Source of the DNA: an uncultured Limosilactobacillus sp.
Lineage (GTDB): Bacteria > Bacillota > Bacilli > Lactobacillales > Lactobacillaceae
Assembly (NCBI GenBank): GCA_944327195.1
Contig: CALVGV010000013.1
Location: forward strand, 1 to 56,104
DNA length: 56,104 nt
Direction of reading: 5' to 3'
The position numbers were made by a program, and so were the translations under genes. Under the pieces are notes generated by a model. It ran no database searches. It was not told where the DNA came from and was given only the letters and a program-made list of their open reading frames with translations. This document shows, piece after piece, positions 30,087 through 39,490 of the stretch; position 1 is the stretch's first letter; the number at the start of each line of letters is the position of its first letter.

Positions 30087-31592
30087 ATGATTACTGAACA
30101 ACCAACTGATGTTCACGGCCGCCCCTACGCGCGCTGGCCGCTCTTCATCACCCTACTGCTTGCCACTTTGGCCGGCTCCTTGATGCAGTCCACTCTGGGG
30201 ACCGCCCTGCCGACCTTGATGGACAAGTTTGACATCAACTTAAACACCGCCCAGCAGGCGACCACCTGGTTCCTGCTGGCAATGGCGGTCGTGATCCCTG
30301 TCTCGGCCTTCTTGATCAAGCGGATCCCGACCAAGCGGCTGACAATCGGCATCTTCACCGTGCTGGCGGTCGGGATTGCCATCTCGGCCTTCACCCCGGA
30401 AAAGCACAGCATGTGGTGGCTCTTCCTGGTCGGCCGGGTGGTCGCCGCCCTGGCCGCCGGCCTGATGATGGCCCTCTTGCAGATCATCATCCTCAACATC
30501 TTTAGCTCCAAGGAACGGAGCGTGGCGATGGGCCTCTTCGGCCTGGTCGTTGGGATGTCACCGGCGATCGGGCCAACTTTGACCGGATGGATCCTCGACA
30601 AGAAGCACCACCTGCTCGGCCTGACGATTCCGGCCCACTGGCAGGTGATCTTCTACATCCCGCTGATCGTTGTCGTGGCCTGCCTGGTGATCATGCCCTT
30701 CGTGATGCGCGACGTGATTGAAACCGAGGACGACCTCAAGCTCGACTGGTGGTCCTTCATCCTTTCCTGCTTTGGCTTCGGGACCTTCCTACTCGGCTTC
30801 ACCAACTTCGCCACCGACGGCTGGGACGACTTCACCAACGTCGACCTGCCGATTCTGATCGGGGTCGTCTTGATCACGATCTTCGTTCGCCGCCAGCTCA
30901 AGCTGGAGAAGCCCTTCCTCGACGTCCGCGTCTTCAAAAACTGGGACTTCTCCGTCGCCACGGTGGGGATGATCATGGCCACGATGGCGATGATGGGGGT
31001 CGAAATGATGTTGCCGACCTACCTGCAAAACGTCCACGGGATGTCGACCCTGGATTCCGGGCTGACCCTCCTGCCGGGGGCCCTCTTGATGGGGGTGCTC
31101 TCGCCGATCGCCGGGGCCCTCTACGCCAAGGCCGGCGCCAAGCGGCTGGCCCTCGGGGGCTTCACCGTTCTGGCCGCCGGGACCCTGCCCTTTGCCTTCC
31201 TTAGTGCCACCACGCCGGCGGTGATCATCACCACCATGTACGGCCTGCGGATGGCCGGGATCGCGATGGTTCTGATGCCGCTGGTCACCGCCGCGATGGA
31301 CTCCCTGCCGACCAAGTACGCCACCGACGGGACCGCCGTCAGCAACACCACCCGCCAACTGGCTTCCTCGGTTGGGGTGGCGCTGTTGACCTCGATTACC
31401 CAAAACGTGATTACCAACAACAAGCCGGGTCACGCCCTGAAGACGCAAAACCCGCTCCTCTACGCCGACAAGGTGATCAACGCCTCGATGGATGGCTTCA
31501 AGACCGCCTTTGCCGTCGGCCTGGCCTTCGCCGTGATCGGCCTGGTGGTAATGCTGTTCTTCAAGTCCAAGGCAAAGAAGGAGGTGGCCTAG
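30087..31592 (+). CDS. MFS multidrug exporter, DHA2 (14-TMS) family
   Basis: A 501-residue exporter: STLGTALPTLMDKFDINL after helix 1, GRVVAALAAGLMMALLQ, GLFGLVVGMSPAIGPTLTGWI (motif C), and about 14 membrane segments. It is the first gene of an operon with the DUF4811 gene, whose start follows its stop directly. The divergent TetR repressor suggests induction by a substrate drug. ATG 30087 follows AGGAGGAAA. Confidence 0.9.
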   Translation: MITEQPTDVHGRPYARWPLFITLLLATLAGSLMQSTLGTALPTLMDKFDINLNTAQQATTWFLLAMAVVIPVSAFLIKRIPTKRLTIGIFTVLAVGIAISAFTPEKHSMWWLFLVGRVVAALAAGLMMALLQIIILNIFSSKERSVAMGLFGLVVGMSPAIGPTLTGWILDKKHHLLGLTIPAHWQVIFYIPLIVVVACLVIMPFVMRDVIETEDDLKLDWWSFILSCFGFGTFLLGFTNFATDGWDDFTNVDLPILIGVVLITIFVRRQLKLEKPFLDVRVFKNWDFSVATVGMIMATMAMMGVEMMLPTYLQNVHGMSTLDSGLTLLPGALLMGVLSPIAGALYAKAGAKRLALGGFTVLAAGTLPFAFLSATTPAVIITTMYGLRMAGIAMVLMPLVTAAMDSLPTKYATDGTAVSNTTRQLASSVGVALLTSITQNVITNNKPGHALKTQNPLLYADKVINASMDGFKTAFAVGLAFAVIGLVVMLFFKSKAKKEVA

Positions 31593-32291
31593 ATGATTAT
31601 TTACCTGATCTTTATCCTCGCGGTGCTGGTGATCCTTTCCTGGACCATGATCAAGAACCGCGCCCTCCGCTGGACCGTTGGGATCATCACCAGCCTGTGC
31701 CTCCTCGGCGCTTCCGGAATCCTGACTTTAACCTTTACCGACACCCACCTCGGGATGCACAAGGTAACGACCACGACCACCAGCAAGGTCTACTCGGCCA
31801 CCGGCAATCAGTCGCCGGCCAACATCCTGATCGCCAAGCGCCTCGGCACCAAGGCCGACCGCTACGTCCTGGTCTACCGTGATTCGGCCGCCGTCAAGAA
31901 GGCCACCACCCACGGGGTGCCGAACCAGGACCACATCGCCAGCACGGTCAAGAAGAAGACGACCTACAAGCTAACCAACGGGACGAGCGCCACCGCCACC
32001 ACCAAGACCACCCGCTGGGAGTGGAAGAACAAGACGACCAAGTTCTGGCTCAACGTCGGCCAGGGGGGCACCCTGGTTTCCAAGAAGACGGTCGTCAAGG
32101 TGCCAAAGACGACCTGGCTGGTGCTGTCGCCGAGCCAGGTTAAGCAGCTCCGGGCCAAGCTGAAGGCCGCCGCAGCCAGCGGGCAAACCAGCACCACGAC
32201 CGCGGCCGCTGCCGCCAGCGGGATGAGCAAGGACCAGTTGGCCGCCGCCGCGGTCACCCAGATCAAGACCCTCCTGGCACAATCAAAGTAG
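31593..32291 (+). CDS. DUF4811-type membrane-anchored protein
   Basis: A 232-residue protein with two N-terminal membrane segments (about 2-20 and 27-48) followed by a Thr/Lys-rich extracytoplasmic part and an Ala/Thr tail. The short hydrophobic start, the KVTTTTTSKVYS junction and its place after an MFS drug exporter match the DUF4811 proteins that accompany such exporters in lactobacilli. Its role is unknown; an accessory to the exporter is inferred. It has AAGAAGGAGG inside the exporter end, and the genes abut without overlap. Confidence 0.75.
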   Translation: MIIYLIFILAVLVILSWTMIKNRALRWTVGIITSLCLLGASGILTLTFTDTHLGMHKVTTTTTSKVYSATGNQSPANILIAKRLGTKADRYVLVYRDSAAVKKATTHGVPNQDHIASTVKKKTTYKLTNGTSATATTKTTRWEWKNKTTKFWLNVGQGGTLVSKKTVVKVPKTTWLVLSPSQVKQLRAKLKAAAASGQTSTTTAAAAASGMSKDQLAAAAVTQIKTLLAQSK

Positions 32292-32299
32292 ATTTGGCA

Positions 32300-32328
32300 T
32301 TGCAATTCTGCTGGGGATGGTGTATGCT
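32300..32328 (+). promoter_or_regulatory. Promoter of the second Met T-box transcript
   Basis: TTGCAA (32300-32305), 17 bp, TATGCT (32323-32328) with a TG just upstream. Confidence 0.65.
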
Positions 32329-32339
32329 AGTCCCAACTA

Positions 32340-32628
32340 AAATTAAAAAATGCTGAGAAAGATGAGTAATCGCTGAAAGCAAGGCAGAGAAGTGGGGAAG
32401 GTGCGAGCCACGTTTGCTGCCAGCGGTGAAGATGGTCTTTAAATTGGTTCACTGGCGAGCGTTGGCAAGCTGGTGACGGGATGAGCCCGTTACTGCTCTC
32501 CGGTATCGCGGGAAACCGCTGTACCGATTGAGTTCCTTTCCGCACCGGAAGGGAAAAGAAGGGTGGTAACGTGCCAAGCGGCGCCCCTTGATTTCGGCAA
32601 TCGGCCGGGGTCAGGGGGCGCTTTTTTT
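32340..32628 (+). promoter_or_regulatory. T-box riboswitch, methionine specifier
   Basis: GAGAAAGATGAGTAA opens stem I. The specifier is ATG (32432-32434) in the same GAAGATGGTCTT context as the T-box at 16760. The T-box antiterminator GAAGGGTGGTAACGTGCC lies at 32558-32575, and the terminator stem GCGCCCCTTGA (32581-32591) with TCAGGGGGCGC (32611-32621) ends in seven Ts. It controls the MetE-like gene. Confidence 0.9.
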
Positions 32629-32669
32629 GATCATCGCCCATCGGCCACTAATGAAAGGGGTAACTACTA

Positions 32670-33782
32670 ATGACTAAGCCAGCACCATTCAAAAATGACA
32701 TTGTCGGTTCCTTTTTACGTCCAGCAGAATTAAAAGCCGCCCGGGCTAAGTTCGTAGCCGGGGAGCTTGATCAGGCAGCCCTGACGGCGGTCGAAAATCA
32801 CTGGATCGCCGACCTGATTGAAAAGGAACGGGCCGCGGGCCTCCACGCCGTTACCGACGGGGAATTTCGCCGGAGCTGGTGGCACCTGGACTTTCTCTGG
32901 GGGCTAACCGGGGTTGGCAAGTACAATTATCAGCAAAGCTACAAGTTCCAGGGAGCCACGACCCGGACTGATAATGCTGAACTAGTGGGGAAAGTCGCCT
33001 ATAATCCTCATCACCCCTTCTTTGATCACTTCCAGGCGACCCAGGCCCTCGCGGGAACAACCCCGGTTAAGCAGACCATTCCTTCCCCAACGATGCTTTT
33101 TCGGGACAACCGGTCGGATCACTGGCACCAGTTCTACGCGACCTGGGATGAGTACCTCGCTGATCTTGCCAAGGCCTACCGGCAGACGATCCGCCGCTTT
33201 TACGACTTAGGCTGTCGCTACCTGCAAATTGACGACACCACCTGGGCCTTTTTGATTAGCAAACTCAACGAAAGCGCGGCCGACCCGGCGGCCCACGCCA
33301 AGTACGTCCGCCTATGCCAAGACGCGGTAACCGTGATTAATGGCGCCCTGGCCGACCGGCCGGCCGACCTGACGATCACCACCCACATTTGCCGGGGGAA
33401 CTTCAAGTCGACCTTTCTCTTTTCCGGCGGCTACGAGGCAGTTGCCGAATACCTCGGCCAGTTGAACTACGACGGCTTCTTCCTCGAGTACGATGATGCA
33501 AAGCGGGATGGCGGCTTTGAACCGCTCGCCACCATTTGGCACCACCGCGAACCGGTGACGATTGTCCTGGGGCTGATTACCAGCAAGGCGGGGGAATTGG
33601 AAGATCCAGCCCAGGTGATTGATCGGATTCAGCAAGCGAGCGAGTACGTGCCCCTGGCGAACCTCGCTTTAAGCCCGCAGTGCGGCTTTGCCTCCACTGA
33701 GGAGGGCAACGTTCTCACCGCCGACCAACAGTGGGCCAAGCTCCGGCTGATTAAGGAGATTAGTGCGCGGGTCTGGGGTTAG
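32670..33782 (+). CDS. MetE C-terminal-type methionine synthase (YxjG/YxjH-like)
   Basis: A 370-residue single-barrel cobalamin-independent methionine synthase homologue, matching the short YxjG/YxjH group rather than full MetE (about 760). The zinc ligands are visible: H-x-C in THICRGNF and the distal cysteine in LSPQCGFAS; LQIDDTTWAF is the conserved barrel strand. It would methylate homocysteine, the methyl donor being uncertain for this group. Control by a Met T-box fits. Codon use is less GC-biased than in its neighbours. The Shine-Dalgarno site is GAAAGGGG. Confidence 0.88.
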   Translation: MTKPAPFKNDIVGSFLRPAELKAARAKFVAGELDQAALTAVENHWIADLIEKERAAGLHAVTDGEFRRSWWHLDFLWGLTGVGKYNYQQSYKFQGATTRTDNAELVGKVAYNPHHPFFDHFQATQALAGTTPVKQTIPSPTMLFRDNRSDHWHQFYATWDEYLADLAKAYRQTIRRFYDLGCRYLQIDDTTWAFLISKLNESAADPAAHAKYVRLCQDAVTVINGALADRPADLTITTHICRGNFKSTFLFSGGYEAVAEYLGQLNYDGFFLEYDDAKRDGGFEPLATIWHHREPVTIVLGLITSKAGELEDPAQVIDRIQQASEYVPLANLALSPQCGFASTEEGNVLTADQQWAKLRLIKEISARVWG

Positions 33783-33888
33783 GCTGGTCCACTCGACCAA
33801 GGGAAGTGCCAACTTCGCAAAGCGGCTTTGCGCTTACCCCTTGCATTCCCCGCGCAAATTGAGTAGAGTAGAAGCATTGAAAAACTGC

Positions 33889-33926
33889 AAAGAGGCTGTG
33901 ACGGAGCGATCGTCAGGGCCTCTTTT
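33889..33926 (+). terminator. Terminator upstream of the second DHA2 gene
   Basis: AAAGAGGC pairs with GCCTCTTT, with an inner TGACG/CGTCA hairpin, and a T-run. It probably ends the MetE-like transcript, though it lies only 22 bases before the next start, leaving attenuation of that gene possible. Confidence 0.75.
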
Positions 33927-33947
33927 TGCGTGAAAGGTGACTTGTGA

Positions 33948-35351
33948 ATGGAAAAAAAGATTCAAGCCGGTGACTACCTGGCCCTCCTCGGGGTGGCCCT
34001 CCTGACCTTCGTCGGCATCCTGGGGGAAACGGCGCTGAACGTGACCTACCCGGCCCTGGCCAAGCAGTTTGCCATCTCGCTGGATACCACCCAGTGGCTG
34101 ACCGCCGGCTACCTGCTGACGGTGACGATCATGATGGGGGCGACCGCCTACCTGCTCAAGCGCTTCCCGGCGCGGGTACTGCAGCTGGTGGCGGTGATCG
34201 CCTTCATCGTCGGTGACCTGGCGGCGGCCCTGGCCCCGACCTTCGCGGTTCTGATGATCGCCCGGCTGGTTCAGGCGGTGGCGACTGGGCTGGCCACGCC
34301 GATGTTCTTCAACCTGATTTTTACCCTGGTGCCGCGCGAGAAGCTGGGGATGATGACCGGGATCGCCGGGATGGTGATCTCCTTTGCCCCGGCCCTCGGG
34401 CCAACCTACGGGGGCTGGGTGGAAACGGCCCTCAACTGGCGGTGGATCTTCTGGTTCATCCTGCCGGTGGCCCTGATTAGCCTGGTCCTCGGCCAACTCT
34501 TCATCCGCCACCAGCCGGCCCAGCACCCGGCCGGCTTCAACCTGGCGGCCTTCCTCACCCTCGCCCTGGCGATGATCTCCTGGATCTACGGCCTCTCCCT
34601 GATCGGTAGCGGCGGCAGCCCGCTGGCCCGCCGGGGCTTCCTCGCCTTGGCGGTGGCCCTCTTCTGCCTCTTTGGCTGGTTGAACTTCCGCGGAAAGACC
34701 CACCTGATGGACCTGCGGATCTTCAAACAGGCGGCGGTGAGCCTGGACGGGCTGACCTACTTCTGCCTCCAGTTCATCAACATCGGCCTCTCGCTGGTGA
34801 TCCCGATCTACGCCCAGTACACCCTTCATTCCAGCTCCTTCGTTGCCGGCCTGATCCTCTTGCCGGGGACGGTCCTCGGGGCGATCACCTCGCCGCTGGC
34901 CGGTACTTTGGCCGACCGCTTCGGCTTTGCCCTGCCGGTGCTTTCCGGGAGCTGTTTCCTGACGATCGGGGCGGCGATCTTCTACTTTACCCAGGCGCAA
35001 CTGAGCGTGGTGGGGATCATGGTGACCTTCATCCTCCTGCGGGTCGGCTTCAACCTGGCCTTCTCCAACACCATCTCCAACGCCTCGACCCAAGTTGCGG
35101 TGCAAAACGCGGCCGACGTCAGCGCCATCTTCAACATGCTCCAGCAGTTCGCCGGCGCCACCGGGGTGGTCTTCTTGGCCTCGCTGATGGCGGTGTACGA
35201 AAACCAGACCTGGGGCACGATGGCCTCCCGGACCGCCGCCGGAGGCCGGGTCGACTTTGCCCTGACCTTCGCCCTGGCCCTGGTGGTCCTTTGCGCCAAC
35301 CTGGTTAACTACCACTTCCAGGCCCACCGAAAGCAGGCTTCGGCGGCCTAA
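33948..35351 (+). CDS. MFS exporter, DHA2 family
   Basis: A 467-residue exporter with about 14 membrane segments: ALNVTYPALAKQFAISLD after helix 1, TAGYLLTVTIMMGATAYLLK, ARLVQAVATGLATPMFFN and GMVISFAPALGPTYGGWV (motif C). The substrate is unknown. It has no adjacent regulator. An in-gap GAGTAGAGTAG region may hold its promoter, upstream of the hairpin at 33889. The ATG follows GAAAGGTGA. Confidence 0.85.
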   Translation: MEKKIQAGDYLALLGVALLTFVGILGETALNVTYPALAKQFAISLDTTQWLTAGYLLTVTIMMGATAYLLKRFPARVLQLVAVIAFIVGDLAAALAPTFAVLMIARLVQAVATGLATPMFFNLIFTLVPREKLGMMTGIAGMVISFAPALGPTYGGWVETALNWRWIFWFILPVALISLVLGQLFIRHQPAQHPAGFNLAAFLTLALAMISWIYGLSLIGSGGSPLARRGFLALAVALFCLFGWLNFRGKTHLMDLRIFKQAAVSLDGLTYFCLQFINIGLSLVIPIYAQYTLHSSSFVAGLILLPGTVLGAITSPLAGTLADRFGFALPVLSGSCFLTIGAAIFYFTQAQLSVVGIMVTFILLRVGFNLAFSNTISNASTQVAVQNAADVSAIFNMLQQFAGATGVVFLASLMAVYENQTWGTMASRTAAGGRVDFALTFALALVVLCANLVNYHFQAHRKQASAA

Positions 35352-35372
35352 TTACCTCAAGCAGAACCAACC

Positions 35373-35409
35373 CAAAAAGGAGTCAGGAAGAGTTTCCTGG
35401 CTCCTTTTT
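35373..35409 (+). terminator. Terminator of the second DHA2 gene
   Basis: AAAAAGGAGTCAGGAA pairs with TTTCCTGGCTCCTTTTT around GAG. Confidence 0.95.
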
Positions 35410-35418
35410 GAATATAAT

Positions 35419-35448
35419 TTGACTTTCTTCTTACTTTTTTGGTATTCT
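35419..35448 (+). promoter_or_regulatory. Promoter of the MacAB-like operon
   Basis: TTGACT (35419-35424) and TATTCT (35443-35448), 18 bp apart; a second TTGACG lies at 35450-35455 and a TTACA/TGACA tandem repeat at about 35460-35477 could bind an activator. Confidence 0.4.
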
Positions 35449-35532
35449 TTTGACGGATTGTTACAAAGAAATGACAAACGTAAACCCGCTGATACATTTC
35501 TTCAGGATTTGGGCGGCGGGGAAAGGAGTACC

Positions 35533-36630
35533 ATGAAGTTTTTATCCGCAACGGGGGCGCTGATCAAGCGGCGCAAGAAGACCAGCCTGGCAGTGGCGAT
35601 CGCCGTGCTCGCCTTGGCGGCCTTCTTCGTCATCCGGGCCACTAACCAGCAGGAGGATCCCTCCTACGATACCTACACGGTCAAGGCCGCCCCGGCCCTG
35701 GTTCTGCAAGGGAAGGTCAATGCCGCCAGCCAGGTGCCGGTGACGGTTCAGGCCAGCGGCCAGTTCCAGTCGCTATCGGTCAGCGACGGCCAGACCGTTA
35801 GTCAGGGCCAGGAGCTGATGCGCTACGCCGACGATTCCAAGCAGAGCGAAATCGACGAACAGGCCAACGAGAACACCGCCAGCCAAAGCAAACTGACCAA
35901 CCTCAACAACCTGTTGACCAGCCTCAACCAGCAGCTGGCCAGTGCCAAGGCGGCCGGCGACAGCGAGACGGTCACCAGCCTCCAGTCCCAGGTCACCGAC
36001 ACCCAGAACAGCATCGCCGACGCCAAGGCAACCCTCCAGTCCGGCCAAAGCAAGCTGACCGCTCTGCAAAAGGAGGCCAACCAAACCGTCACCGCCCCGG
36101 TGAGCGGGATCGTTCACGTGGTCGAAAGCGAGGGGAGCGCGCCCAAGCTGACCATCCTCAGCGACCAGCGGGTGATCAAGGCCAAGGTATCCGAGTACGA
36201 CCGCAGCAAGGTCAAGGCTAACCAGGAGGTGACGGTCACCTCCGACGTCACCGGCAAGAAGGCCAGCGGCGAGGTGCTTTCGGTGGCCTCCCTGCCGGCC
36301 GGCAATAACCTGACCAACGACACCAGCCAGACGGTGGCCTACTACCCGGTCCAGGTCGAAAACGCCCTCCACGAGCGGGTCGGCACCGACGTCCACGTCA
36401 AGGTCAGCCAGCACAAGCTCGAAGTGCCGAGCACGGCCGTCTTCCACCATGCCGGCCAGCAGGTGGTGCTTGAGTACCGCCAGGGGAAGGTCTACCGGAC
36501 CGCGGTGGCCACCAAGAAGGTCAACGGGGTGACCTACGTCAAGTCCGGCCTGACCGCCGGCGACCGGGTGATTAGCGACCCGAGCGCCAGCCTGAAGAAG
36601 AAGAACGGGGTGGCGGTCGATGTTAATTAA
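35533..36630 (+). CDS. Periplasmic-adaptor (membrane fusion) subunit of a MacAB-like ABC system
   Basis: A 365-residue RND/MacA-type adaptor. One N-terminal membrane anchor (about 14-32), the first half of a biotinyl-lipoyl domain (ASGQFQSLSVSDGQTVSQGQ), a coiled coil rich in Gln/Ser (about 105-190), the second half (NQTVTAPVSGIVHVVESEG), then beta-barrel domains. It would sit outside the membrane and couple to the permease two genes on. ATG 35533 follows GAAAGGAG. It overlaps the ATPase gene by 11 bases. Confidence 0.88.
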   Translation: MKFLSATGALIKRRKKTSLAVAIAVLALAAFFVIRATNQQEDPSYDTYTVKAAPALVLQGKVNAASQVPVTVQASGQFQSLSVSDGQTVSQGQELMRYADDSKQSEIDEQANENTASQSKLTNLNNLLTSLNQQLASAKAAGDSETVTSLQSQVTDTQNSIADAKATLQSGQSKLTALQKEANQTVTAPVSGIVHVVESEGSAPKLTILSDQRVIKAKVSEYDRSKVKANQEVTVTSDVTGKKASGEVLSVASLPAGNNLTNDTSQTVAYYPVQVENALHERVGTDVHVKVSQHKLEVPSTAVFHHAGQQVVLEYRQGKVYRTAVATKKVNGVTYVKSGLTAGDRVISDPSASLKKKNGVAVDVN

Positions 36631-37300
36631 CCTCCAGCACATCAACAAGGTCTACCAGCAGGGGGACCGCCAATTTCACGTCCTAAAGGATATTAACCTC
36701 CAGATCGCTCAGGGCGAGTACGTCTCGATCATGGGCTCGTCGGGGGCCGGCAAGACAACCCTGATCGACGTGATTGGCTTTTTGGACCGCGATTTTGCGG
36801 GGAGCTACGAGTTCAACGGCCAGCCGGTCCGCCAGATGGGGGAGAACCAGGCGGCCGCCCTGCGCAACCGCCACGTCGGCTTCGTCTTCCAGAACTTCAA
36901 GCTGATCCCGACCCTTTCGATCGGCGAAAACATCGAGCTGCCCCTCCTCTACGCTGGCAAGCGCCGCAAGGCCTGCCGGCCGCTGGTCGAGGAGGCGCTG
37001 GCGGCGGTCGGCCTGGCCGGCAGCTTCAGGAAGTTTCCCAACCAGCTCTCCGGGGGGCAGCAGCAGCGGGTGGCGATTGCGCGGGCGATCGTTAACCAAC
37101 CGGACTTCATCATCGCCGACGAGCCCACCGGGGCACTCGATTCGGCGACCACCAAGGAAATCATGGCGATCTTCACCCGCCTCCACCAGCAGGGCAAGAC
37201 CCTCTTGATCGTCACCCACGACCCGAAAGTCGGTGCCCAGGCCGAGCGGATGGTCCGGGTGGCCGACGGGCGGGTGGTTGACGAGGGGAGGGAAGGCTAA
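36620..37300 (+). CDS. MacB/LolD-type ABC ATPase
   Basis: A 226-residue ATPase. Walker [12 protein letters not shown]-loop [21 protein letters not shown], signature [15 protein letters not shown], Walker [13 protein letters not shown] and switch histidine in IVTHD are intact. The short type with GALDS is typical of export ABC systems of the MacB class. Its end overlaps the permease start by one base, so the three genes form one operon. Confidence 0.92.
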   Translation: MLINLQHINKVYQQGDRQFHVLKDINLQIAQGEYVSIMGSSGAGKTTLIDVIGFLDRDFAGSYEFNGQPVRQMGENQAAALRNRHVGFVFQNFKLIPTLSIGENIELPLLYAGKRRKACRPLVEEALAAVGLAGSFRKFPNQLSGGQQQRVAIARAIVNQPDFIIADEPTGALDSATTKEIMAIFTRLHQQGKTLLIVTHDPKVGAQAERMVRVADGRVVDEGREG

Positions 37301-38490
37301 TGCGGACCAGTGAACTATTTAGGAGCGCCTTCGAGTCGCTGATGCGCAACCGGCGGCGGAGCCTGCTCTCGATGCTCGGGATCGTGATCGGGATCGCCGC
37401 GGTGGTGATGATCCTCTCGATCAGCGCCGGCTTCCAGCAAAACCTCAACCAGACCCTGACCCGCGGCGGCAGCGGCAAGCAGACCGGGACGATCTACTTC
37501 AACGCCAAGGACACCTCCAGCAAGCTGCCCTCCTTCACCGAGGCCGACGTCAGCCTCGCCAAGGCGGTGCCCGGGGTGGCCAAGGCTAAGATCCAAAGCT
37601 GGGCCGGCAACCAGCAGGACGTCAAGGTGGCGATGGGGGGCACCAGCAAGCGCCAGAGCTGGGTCCTCGAAACGGTGACCCACTACAATAAGCGGATCAC
37701 CCGCGGCCGGGGGCTCACCGCGGCCGACAACGACCTCCGCCACCGCTATGCCGTGGTGTCGACCGGCTTTGCGACCCGGTGGGCCAAGCACCACAACCAG
37801 GTGGTCGGTAGCACGGTCAACCTGGCCGGCTTCAACTACCAGATCGTCGGCGTCTTCCGCCCGGCCGGCGGGGTCAACCTCTTCACCAACGAGGCCGCCA
37901 TTTACGTGCCCAAGAACGCCTACGCGATCGGGACGGCGGCCACCAGCGGCAACGCCCTCAACCTCACCCTGACCAGTTCGGCCAACAGCAAGCGGGTCCT
38001 CAACCAGGTGGCCAAGGCCCTCCGCAAGCAGGGGAGCGCCAAGAACCGTGGCTCCTACGAGGTCCAGGACAACGCCAAGGCGCTGGCCGCCGTCGGCAAG
38101 ATCCTCAAGGGGATCACCACCTTCATCGGGGCGATCGCCGGGATCTCGCTCTTCATTGCCGGGATCGGCGTGATGAACATGACCTACATCTCGGTCGCCG
38201 AGCGGATGCCGGAGATCGGGATCCGGCGGGCCCTGGGGGCCAAGCCGCGCGACATCACCAACCAGTTCCTGCTGGAGGGGACGATGCTGACGGCCTTTGG
38301 TGGCCTGATCGGCTACCTGGTCGGCTCGCTCTTGGCGGTGGTCGTCGGCCACTTCCTGCCCTTCCCGGTTCACTTCGAGGGGAGCGCCTTCTGGCTGGCC
38401 TTCCTGGTCTCGACGGCGATCGGCCTGCTTTTCAGCGTCGGCCCGGCCCGCTCGGCCACCAAGAAGAACCTGCTGGAACTGCTGCGCTAG
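37300..38490 (+). CDS. MacB/FtsX-type ABC permease
   Basis: A 396-residue permease: one N-terminal membrane helix (about 20-42, MLGIVIGIAAVVMILSIS), a large extracytoplasmic MacB-PCD domain, then three C-terminal helices with the FtsX sequence MTYISVAERMPEIGIRRALG. The ATPase is a separate protein. Likely substrates are peptides, bacteriocins or other antimicrobials, or an exported signal. The stop lies 60 bases before yaaA. Confidence 0.9.
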   Translation: MRTSELFRSAFESLMRNRRRSLLSMLGIVIGIAAVVMILSISAGFQQNLNQTLTRGGSGKQTGTIYFNAKDTSSKLPSFTEADVSLAKAVPGVAKAKIQSWAGNQQDVKVAMGGTSKRQSWVLETVTHYNKRITRGRGLTAADNDLRHRYAVVSTGFATRWAKHHNQVVGSTVNLAGFNYQIVGVFRPAGGVNLFTNEAAIYVPKNAYAIGTAATSGNALNLTLTSSANSKRVLNQVAKALRKQGSAKNRGSYEVQDNAKALAAVGKILKGITTFIGAIAGISLFIAGIGVMNMTYISVAERMPEIGIRRALGAKPRDITNQFLLEGTMLTAFGGLIGYLVGSLLAVVVGHFLPFPVHFEGSAFWLAFLVSTAIGLLFSVGPARSATKKNLLELLR

Positions 38491-38552
38491 CGCCGGTCGA
38501 GCGTGGAGCTGGGCTGAGCGGGGTATAATGGAGGAAAAAAGGACGTGAGCAA

Positions 38553-39299
38553 ATGCAAATCATCATCTCCCCGGCCCGCAAGATGACCGTCGACCCCGAC
38601 GGCCTGCCCTACCGCGACCTGCCGAAATTCTTGCCCCAGGCCCAGGAAATCCTGGACTACCTGAAGGAGCGCAGCCTGGCCGAGCTGCAGGCGATCTGGC
38701 AGTGCAGCGACCGCCTGGTGCGGACCAACGCCGCTAACCTGCAGGCCTTCGACCTCGAACGCAACCTGACCCCGGCCCTGTTGGCCTTCACCGGGCCCCA
38801 GTACCTGGCGATGGGCCCGGGGGTCTTCACCGACGCCGAGTGGGCCTACGTCCAGGCCCACCTGCGGATCCTCTCCGGCTTCTACGGGGTCCTGCGGCCG
38901 CTGGACGGGATCGTCAACTACCGCCTCGGCCTCAGCGACCGTGCCCAAGTGGCGGGAACGACCGACCTCTACCAGTACTGGGGCGACCGGATTGCCCAGG
39001 CCGTCTTTGGCGAGGGCAACCTGATCTTGAACCTGGCCTCGCAGGAGTACGCCAAGGCAATCCGCCCCTACCTGACCCCGCAGCAGACCCTGGTCACCTG
39101 TACCTTCGGCCGCCTGGTTGCCGGCAAGGTCAAGCAGCAGTCGACCCGCGCCAAGCAGGCCCGCGGCAACATGGTCCGCTTCCTGGCCACCAACCAGGTA
39201 GATGACCTCGCCCAGGTCAAGAATTTCACTACCGGCGGCTACGCCTTCCAGCCGGCGTGGTCGACGCCGACCAACCTGGTCTTTGTCCAGGAGGGGTAG
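38553..39299 (+). CDS. yaaA: Peroxide stress protein YaaA
   Basis: A 248-residue UPF0246 (DUF328) protein. The start MQIIISPARKM, the LTPALLAFTGPQY block and the HLRILSGFYGVLRPLDGI, YRL and YQYWG motifs match YaaA, which in E. coli limits intracellular iron and DNA damage during peroxide stress. A TATAAT lies at 38524-38529. It is the last intact gene before the remnant pair. Confidence 0.92.
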   Translation: MQIIISPARKMTVDPDGLPYRDLPKFLPQAQEILDYLKERSLAELQAIWQCSDRLVRTNAANLQAFDLERNLTPALLAFTGPQYLAMGPGVFTDAEWAYVQAHLRILSGFYGVLRPLDGIVNYRLGLSDRAQVAGTTDLYQYWGDRIAQAVFGEGNLILNLASQEYAKAIRPYLTPQQTLVTCTFGRLVAGKVKQQSTRAKQARGNMVRFLATNQVDDLAQVKNFTTGGYAFQPAWSTPTNLVFVQEG

Positions 39300-39302
39300 C
39301 GA

Positions 39303-39490
39303 CTACTCTTCGATCAGCTTGATCACCCGGGCCGGCACCCCGGCTGCCAGGGCGTGGGCCGGGACGTCCTTGGTGACCACGGTGCCGGCGGCGATCACCG
39401 CCCCGTCACCAATCGTCACCCCCGGGCAGATCGTGCAGTGGCTGCCGACCCAGACGTCGTTGCCGATCCCGAGGTGCTGGCGGCGGCCGG
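39303..39490 (-). pseudogene. C-terminal remnant of a maltose/galactoside-type O-acetyltransferase
   Basis: About 60 codons of the left-handed beta-helix end of a Maa/LacA-type acetyltransferase: [19 protein letters not shown], then [20 protein letters not shown] and [10 protein letters not shown] with a normal stop. The N-terminal two thirds, including the active-site histidine, are missing. It runs head to head into the MerR remnant; both lack their 5' ends. Confidence 0.88.
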
